This document shows, piece after piece, positions 58,601 to 64,000 of a stretch of 64,000 nt of DNA. Made by a program: the position numbers and the translations under genes. The notes below the pieces were generated by a model. It saw only the letters and a list, made by a program, of their open reading frames with translations. It was not told the DNA's origin and ran no database searches. The stretch spans positions 8,240,058 through 8,304,057 of the forward strand of contig NC_035168.2 in the NCBI RefSeq assembly GCF_001659605.2, given 5' to 3'. This stretch comes from Manihot esculenta. Lineage: Eukaryota; Streptophyta; Magnoliopsida; Malpighiales; Euphorbiaceae. Positions within the stretch are counted from its first letter, which is position 1. Each line of letters starts with the position of its first letter.

Positions 58601-60948
58601 CGTGTTCCCCTTCTTCCTCAACAGTACAACTTCATCTTTTTCCACGATTATAGCTCTCAGCTCTCAGTGACTTGTTTGAGAATGGTAGGATTGTTTACAC
58701 CGAAAGCACAATCCCTTTGCCCTAAGGTTCAAGAACTCTTGCTGTGAAAAATGGCGAGTGCCTTTGGATCGTATATTTCCACTACCACTATTTATTGCTT
58801 GCGTATTCCCTTAGGGAGCTGGTAATTGAGGAGTATTATTGTTGGGCTTTTCCAACAACTTGGTTCAAGTTTCTTAGTGAGCCCATTCACATTAGAGCCC
58901 CAATTGGTATTGGATCCACCTGCTTTAGTGCTATTATATTATCCAGTCTTGGAACTCAGCCCACATCCCTTTCATCCATTGTCCTCCTCCTTGGTCACTT
59001 CCTCTATCTCCCTGATTACTACCAACGACTGAGAGCTTCCTTTCCACTTCTCGAGCAATTGTCATGGTGCAAAAAACATTTATGGAATAGAGGAGTGTAT
59101 TTGGATCCTTATCTCAATCTTCAACCCATTGAGGAATTAACCCAAATTGTGCTGGTTGTTGATTCACGTGGGCAGCCCATGCTATAAACTCTTCCGATAT
59201 ATTCCTCAACAGAACCCTCTTGCTTAATGGCAGCCAATCACTCATAGGGATCCATCAACACATCACCTCCATATCTTTGTAACAATTCTAAGGAAAAATA
59301 TTCCCAAGCCATTTGGATTTCTCTATTGAATCCATCTAAACCAATGCAAAACAGATCCCTCCATACATACAAAAGCAAGTTGTCCTTTCATGTGAGATGG
59401 TGTTCTGTTAATGGCGAAATATTGATCGGTGCGAGACCCCACCAGTCACCTCCGGTGAATGTCGGAAGTTCAATCTGCTTTATCGACAGTTGTTGCTCAG
59501 TAGATATCTCGACTAGATCTTTTGTTTGCGGTATTGATGGTTTCCCTGCTATATTACTACTGATTGGGGATGGTGGTATGGTCTCAGAGGTTCCCTCATA
59601 ACTTTTTCCCTTAAGCAGAGTAGCTAGCATTTTCTCTAGCACATCTGACTTCTCTAGTTTCTTCCGTGTCTGATAATTTCTTCATGACAACCTTCTCTTG
59701 TGACAATCGCAATACTCCCTCTTCTAATGCCATTAAGTTCTTTATATTTTCAATTTGCGATCTATTCTTGTAGTTGGCATGAACCCTCGAAGATGGATCT
59801 GTCTGGTCGTACCAATTAAGAACTTAATATTGAAAGAAATAAGCAATGAAGAACCAAAGAGCAACAGGAGACTGCTATTCACGTTTCTTGAGAGCCAAAC
59901 AGAAAAAACAAGCCAAGAGACAATTCTCTGGTCCCAAGCCACAATGCTGAAATACAAAAAAAGATATCCCCCTCTCCCTGTACAATCCCATATATATTTT
60001 CTCTCTAATAATTGCATAACTAAATTTGCTGGCTGTCCCTCTATTATGTTGTAATTCCTGTACTAGAATCTTCTCTTCTCATGTGTGGCGTTGCAATTGC
60101 TTCACATGTTTCCTTCTTGAATAAGCCCTTAGCTTCCTTAGCCCATTCAGCTCTTGGCCCAACTGCCTTATCCCTGGACCTGTCTCAGTGGCACTACCCA
60201 ACATAACCCTTTCTGTTTTGAGACTGCAACTGAAGTTGCAGCAAATGCACATCCAATACCTTAGCCCTGTCAACTTAAAGTTCTGATGCGCTTAGGCTTT
60301 GCCTCATTCCAATCGAAGAAAGTGAAAGGTCCATAGAATTCATTGATCGTGTTGCCATTAAGCAGGCTCTTGATCTCTGTGTGACTGGACCGATATGCCA
60401 CATGCGAAGGAAATTGCTAGAGGTGGCGAAGAGGTCAAACTTCTGGCATTCTTTGTCAAGAATGAATATGGGAGAAAGGTTTTATTTGCAATAGAGGGTA
60501 ATTTCAGCATTGCAATAGTTTATCTCACCATTGACTATAAGATAAGGGCATTGGCTAATGGCAAAAAATTCAAAGAGGACGGATGTCCTTCTATATTAAC
60601 TGAAATAAATTGTAGGAGTATTTTAGTGTATTTACAAAATAAAAAAGACATTTTAATTAGTTAGACCAAACTATAAGGATAGGATGTTAATTCTACCTAT
60701 CAATTTTAGCCTAAACTATAATAGGTAGCTAGGGGAAACAAAAATGAGTATATGCCCTTTGCAGTCATATCTCAAGGGAAAAATTTTTGTCTATTCTCTG
60801 TTGCAGTGTTCTTTTTTTTTATTTTACTTAACAAACTTTTTTTCTGCTTTCCCTATTTTGTGACAGGACCCTGATAAAATCGGCCATGCAGTTCTTATAT
60901 CACTTAATGGCTCCAGGTTCAAAATCTTCAAGTCATGCTGCAAGCTAA
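43681..60948 (+). CDS. CIP111: CIP111-type double AAA ATPase (calmodulin-interacting protein 111; Afg2/SPATA5 family)
   Basis: Eleven coding exons by splice sites and phase: 43681-43971, 44621-44779, 46021-46907, 47856-48060, 48532-48739, 53793-54307, 55044-55470, 55708-55788, 55921-56111, 56195-56382, 60867-60948. All introns are GT-AG and the sum is 1077 codons, against about 1020 for Arabidopsis CIP111 from memory. The N terminus ([17 protein letters not shown]) resembles that protein. AAA domain 1: Walker A GPPGTGKT at 459-466, Walker B VFIDELDA at 515-522. AAA domain 2: [12 protein letters not shown] at 759, Walker A GPPGCSKT at 807-814 with the Cys-Ser typical of this family, Walker B IIFFDEID at 862-869, and the arginine-bearing ATNRPDKID motif. 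Yeast Afg2/Drg1 strips a factor from pre-60S ribosomes; the Arabidopsis protein binds calmodulin. No stop or frameshift was found. The end of exon 2 could instead be three or four bases earlier. Confidence 0.93.
44780..46020 (+). other. CIP111 intron 2, 1.24 kb
   Basis: A T-rich intron. The stretch from about 45020 to 45420 is less AT-rich than the rest and contains GTTTTAAATCACGATTGC at 45341, a phrase resembling ends of some plant DNA transposons. No terminal repeats or duplication were confirmed, so insertion is only suspected. Confidence 0.35.
48740..50681 (+). other. CIP111 intron 5, first part, no gene
   Basis: The intron starts at 48740. It holds a three-fold repeat of about 18 bases, CATTCTCTTTCCCCCTAA-like, at 49756-49806 and the phrase CAATGTCCCACATCAG at 49736. 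Phrases like the latter are common in plant LTRs, which suggests further old retroelement debris. No coding capacity was seen. Confidence 0.45.
50682..53642 (-). mobile_element. Degenerate Ty3/gypsy element in CIP111 intron 5
   Basis: Two direct repeats are its LTRs: 50682-51183 and 53162-53642, with matching ends (TGTTAGGGTCC or TGTAGAGTCC at the left, TTTGCGAACA or TCTGCTAACA at the right). On the minus strand a primer site TGGTATCAAGCC lies beside the right LTR (53147-53158), a purine tract GTGGAGGAGGGGATTAAT lies beside the left LTR, and the interior preserves CTTGAGGACAAG before it. A gag remnant at about 52640-53140 reads DNLIQQQLD near its start and [19 protein letters not shown] further in, with several stops. 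RT and integrase are gone. No clean 5-bp duplication was found. Confidence 0.8.
51527..52427. mobile_element. Non-autonomous hAT-like element inside the intron 5 retroelement
   Basis: The ends are imperfect inverted repeats: CATGGTTGTGAAAGGC at the left and, reversed, CATAGTTATTAAAGGC at the right. TATAGAGT precedes it (51519-51526) and CATAGAGT follows (52428-52435), an 8-bp duplication with one mismatch. GCGCC-rich subterminal parts (GGCGCAAGGC near 51625, TTGCGCCTCTCG near 52332) flank a very AT-rich middle. No transposase frame is present. The 8-bp duplication points to hAT. Confidence 0.72.
53661..53690 (+). repeat. (TTA)n microsatellite in intron 5
   Basis: About nine TTA units, starting shortly after the right LTR of the intron 5 element. 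Confidence 0.8.
54850..54890 (+). repeat. (CT)n/(C)n tract in CIP111 intron 6
   Basis: A CT dinucleotide run merges into a C homopolymer. It lies about 150 bases before the exon 7 acceptor and is likely length-variable. Confidence 0.75.
55790..55830 (+). repeat. (CT)n-(CA)n compound microsatellite in CIP111 intron 8
   Basis: It starts directly at the exon 8 donor (CCAG|GTGCTCTCCCTC) in a 132-bp intron, so length variation here changes a large share of a short intron. Confidence 0.75.
56383..57375 (+). other. CIP111 intron 10, first part
   Basis: Intronic AT-rich DNA before the retroelement remnant. The donor is CATCTG|GTAAGC. If the intron is retained, the frame meets TAA at once, right after the tryptophan codon. 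No gene is seen. Confidence 0.6.
57376..60194 (-). mobile_element. Degenerate Ty3/gypsy element in CIP111 intron 10
   Basis: Direct repeats of about 378 bp at 57376-57753 and 59817-60194 are its LTRs; they differ substantially, so it is old. On the minus strand the interior keeps a gag remnant ([11 protein letters not shown] near 59560, then decayed pieces to about 58960), a protease remnant with [12 protein letters not shown] (58299-58589), and the C-terminal [13 protein letters not shown] just before the 3' LTR, typical of gypsy pol ends. RT, RNase H and integrase are missing. Stops occur throughout. A 43-bp tandem duplication (GAGGAATTGTATGATTTG) is at about 57887-57951. Confidence 0.82.
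60195..60866 (+). other. CIP111 intron 10, last part
   Basis: AT-rich intron sequence ending in a pyrimidine-rich tract and TGACAG|G, the acceptor of the last exon. The frame at 60395-60664 shows no domain and is taken as chance. Confidence 0.6.
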
Positions 60949-61182
60949 CACCATTTCCCTTTCCCAAGTATCAGTAGACATGTACTTAATTCCAGTGGAG
61001 TGGGGACTACCAATTGCCCACCATGAAGTGTTCTTCTGGTGGTTGAGCTCCAGAATTCACATGGCCCTACTATAGTGGTGAATATCATCAATGCTTAAAC
61101 ATAGCATATTTATGAGAAAAATATAGCTACAAATTTTTTATGAGGTGGGGATGATGCAAATAGAACTTCTTTATGGAAACAA
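60949..61182 (+). other. 3' untranslated region of CIP111, end not determined
   Basis: Sequence directly after the TAA at 60946-60948. No canonical AATAAA was found within the first 230 bases, which is common in plants. Confidence 0.4.
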
Positions 61183-61358
61183 AACTAGTTTAGGATTGAG
61201 GTTTTGTTGTTGTGTAGTGTGGGTTTTTGTCAATTTGAGTGTGGGTTGTTCATAAAAAGACTGATTGATCATAACTAGTTTCGGATTAGGGTTTAGTTGT
61301 GTATCTTGGGTTTTTGTCAACTTGAGTGTAAGTTGTGCATGAAAAGATTTGAGTGATC
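61183..61358 (+). repeat. Tandem duplication of about 88 bp downstream of CIP111
   Basis: Unit 1 (61183-61270) and unit 2 (61273-61358) share AACTAGTTT, TGGGTTTTTGTCAA and TTGAGTGT, with roughly 85 percent identity by eye. It lies 235 bases after the stop codon and may fall in the 3' UTR or termination region. Confidence 0.75.
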
Positions 61359-63548
61359 CTCAAAGTTCAGATCTGAGTGTGCCATAGCCATACAAGACAA
61401 TTGCTGGTCCCATAATTCTGGTTTCAGTGTGAATAGAACAGCTAGTACGGGCCTTTGATGATATTAGATGGTCCACATTTAGTTTTCGCTATGATGAGTT
61501 CATTTGAAATTTCAGTTTACCATGTTGATTTTGACAGTTTCTGGAAAATCTGGTGTTTGCCTCTAAGAGATATGAGAATGGATTTATCTGGGAAATGCCT
61601 ATTCTCTAAATTCCTGGTTCATTTTTGTTTTGATATACCAATTGGGAAAAAGAAAATCATCAATGCTCAATTTTACCTGTATTTATTGAGGATGTTCCAT
61701 TTAGGCATCGTTTGATTCCAAGTATCCTACTTTGGGAAGTATATTTTCGGAAAGTACACATATTTTGTATAAATCTGTTCAGTAGACAAATCAACTTTTT
61801 AGAGGGTAAGATTAAGGATAAATTGATAAAATCAATGGAACTTAATTGAGAAAGTGTAATTTATCAAATTTCACCTGCGTAAATTATTATCAGGAATGTA
61901 GAATATGCTACTTTTCAATAAGTTAACCTTTCATTTTTAGAATAAATAAAATTTGAACTAAACTAAGTTTAAATTTTATTTATTAATTTAGAAAGAAAAT
62001 TAAAAATGGATTAAATTGAATATTTTTACTATGTATAGGGTGAAAAATTTTGGTCATTTATAAAGGAGAAAAGAAGAAGAAAATAGTCATTTTTTCCCCT
62101 CCTTAAGAAAGGAGAAAAAAAAAAAAGAAAAAAAAAAACAGAAGGTGAAAGAAAAAGGAGAAGAGAAAAGGAAAAGAAGAAAAAGAAAAAAAAGAATCGA
62201 AGAAAAGAAATCGAAAAAGAAGAAGAGAAAGGAGAAGAAGAAGGTAAATGGGACAATTTGATTTTTTGCTATATTTTTAACTGTGACAATAGATAAAAAG
62301 ATTATTTTGTTGGTAAATAAATGAGATAAAAATATTTTAATAAATTTTAAAAATTATAAAGATCACTTTATTAATAATAATGAGAATATCTAAAAATGAA
62401 ATAATAAATCTTAAAAAACTATCAGTGGGTGACTTTGCCTTTGATTTCCATTTCAGATTAAATCAAATGGTTTTTTACTTTAGTGCAAGAGCTCAAGTAC
62501 TCGTTTCTAATATGCCCATAGCCCCTGAAATATATGGAATTTACTTTCAAATCCTTTTCAACAACGTGACGTTTTGTTACAAACTACTATCAGAATCTAA
62601 TAAAAATACAGTGTGCTTCTTAATAATTAATTAAGGCTCGATATGTTTTGTAGAAATTTTTTCAAATTATTTTTTAATAAATTTATATATATTGATCATA
62701 ATTTTTTTTGGAAAAGAGGGTTTTTTTTAAAAAAATATCTATTTTATTAATATATTTTAAAAATTATTGACTGATTTTTATAAGTATTGTAAATGTCATA
62801 ATTTATAAAAATAGATTATCAAAATTTTTTATTTTTTTTTTCTCTCTTATAGTAGAAAAAATATCTCATACATACATATTACAGTAACAAAAAATATATA
62901 ATTTCATAAACAAATATAGTACTGATTCTAATATTTTTATTAAAATAATATAAAAATGTTATATGAAATAATAAAAATAACTGAAATAAAATATAGATGA
63001 TACCATTTATTATTTTTATTTTTATTATTATAATTATAATTATTATAAAATACTATTAATTTTAAAAAATTAGTTTAAAAAAATTAAAAAACGAAAATTA
63101 TTTACATGTAAGATTGTTGAGCGAGAAAATGGGCGAGAGGAATAGAGACCGAGTCATAAGAAGTTCTGATTTTTTTCTGCCTATTGATAGAGGAATTCTG
63201 TCTTTGTTTATGGTAGAGTTCGTTCTACCTTGACGATTTTTTGCAAAGGTTTTGTTTATATCAAGAAAAAAAAAATATGATGTGTCATTTTTAAAAAAAT
63301 TAAATAAATAAATAATAAAGGACGGCCAAATTAAAATTATAATTAGGTTGAAATAAATTTTTTATTTTTTTTAAGGGTTGTGAAATTAAATAGAGTCGAA
63401 TATAATGGAATTATTTGTAAATATGTACCCTTTTATTTATTTTTTTTCCCAATCTTATGTTTTCTGGTCAATGAAAGCTCTATGATTGGATGTTGGAACC
63501 TTAAAAGGTTGGTGAAATTAGGGTTGATAGAAAAAGAGATGTGATGAG
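61359..63548. other. AT-rich intergenic DNA, no gene seen
   Basis: Short frames only. A purine-rich (GAA/AAG) tract lies at about 62060-62240 and its frames are low-complexity artefacts. The region 62640-63400 is very AT-rich with A and T runs. Confidence 0.6.
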
Positions 63549-64000
63549 TAGGGGTGAGCATTCGGTCGGTTCGGTTCAAAACCGAACCGAACCGAATAAA
63601 CTGAAAACTGAAATTTTAGTGTTTATGAAAACCGAACCAAATCGATTTTGGTCAGAAACCGAATCGAATCGAACCGGTCCGATTCGGTTCGATTCAGTTC
63701 GGTTTGATCGGTTTCGATTTTTAATAATTTTTTTTTATTTTTTACACTTTATTTTTAATATTTTAAAATTTAATTAAAATATTTTAATTTTAATACGATT
63801 TAATTTCTCTATATTATTGAAAAAATATATTATTATCACTAATCGGTTCGGTTCAGTTTTTTCGATTTTTTTCTGATCAAAACTGAACCAAACCGAAATA
63901 ATCGAAATTTCTGAAATTAAAAATCGAACCGAACCGAAATATATAAAAAATTGAACTAAATTTTCAAATCGATTCGGTTCGATCGATTTTTTCGGTTTGA
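63549..64000 (+). mobile_element. hAT-like terminus or MITE with TTCGGTTCGG repeats, cut by window end
   Basis: It starts TAGGGGTGAGCATTCGGTC, nearly the same as the minus-strand start at 13835, followed by GGTTCGGTT/AACCGAACC blocks, an AT-rich middle (63720-63840) and a second block of the same motifs to the window end. The far terminus is outside the window, so the class is provisional. Confidence 0.4.

Noticed and set aside
58744..59187. 147-codon plus-strand frame in CIP111 intron 10
   Set aside because: It is antisense to the gag remnant of the intron element and shows no domain of its own.
62029..62256. Phe/Ser-rich frame on the minus strand
   Set aside because: Low-complexity translation of a GAA/AAG-rich tract.

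Overview
The window is plant nuclear DNA, from a eudicot judging by the host gene. A euphorb such as cassava is only a guess. About the first 40 kb is a heterochromatic nest of Ty3/gypsy chromoviruses of the Tekay/Del type, with LTRs of about 2.2 kb, a tRNA-Met primer site, a single gag-pol frame and a C-terminal chromodomain. About the last 20 kb carries one host gene, a CIP111-type double AAA ATPase (plant counterpart of yeast Afg2/Drg1 and animal SPATA5). Two of its introns are swollen by older, degenerate gypsy elements.

Layout. 1-10062: element E1 on the plus strand, with its 5' LTR cut by the window start. Its gag-pol is decayed, and a related solo LTR (861-3028) sits inside gag with target duplication CCACT. 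7804-12820: the 3' LTR of E1 also serves as 5' LTR of a second, truncated copy (E2), so this is a tandem LTR-int-LTR-int array ending in RT at a 17-bp filler duplication. 12832-15833: AT-rich intergenic DNA with simple and tandem repeats and an hAT-like terminus. 15834-39960: a solo LTR (duplication ATGAA) split by element N1 (17326-39193, duplication CATTG). N1 is itself split by N2 (23671-33448, minus strand, duplication AAAGA), and its 3' LTR is split by a minus-strand solo LTR (35109-37319, no duplication). N2 has two 2210-bp LTRs differing at about seven sites and an uninterrupted 1658-codon gag-pol, so it is the youngest copy and may be competent.

39961-43680: intergenic DNA and the promoter of the host gene, with a telo-box and a possible upstream leader exon. 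43681-60948: CIP111, eleven coding exons with consistent phases, 1077 residues, apparently intact. Intron 5 (5.05 kb) and intron 10 (4.48 kb) each hold a minus-strand gypsy remnant; the one in intron 5 also carries an hAT-type non-autonomous element. 60949-64000: AT-rich 3' flank with a tandem duplication, a purine tract and another hAT-like terminus.

The LTRs share features beyond coding capacity: arrays of the near-palindrome TTCGGCCGCCGAA on both sides of the TATA box, a fast-evolving hairpin-prone minisatellite in the leader, and conserved splice-site-like sequences that could join a short LTR exon directly to gag. No prokaryotic system, CRISPR array or new multi-gene system was found.
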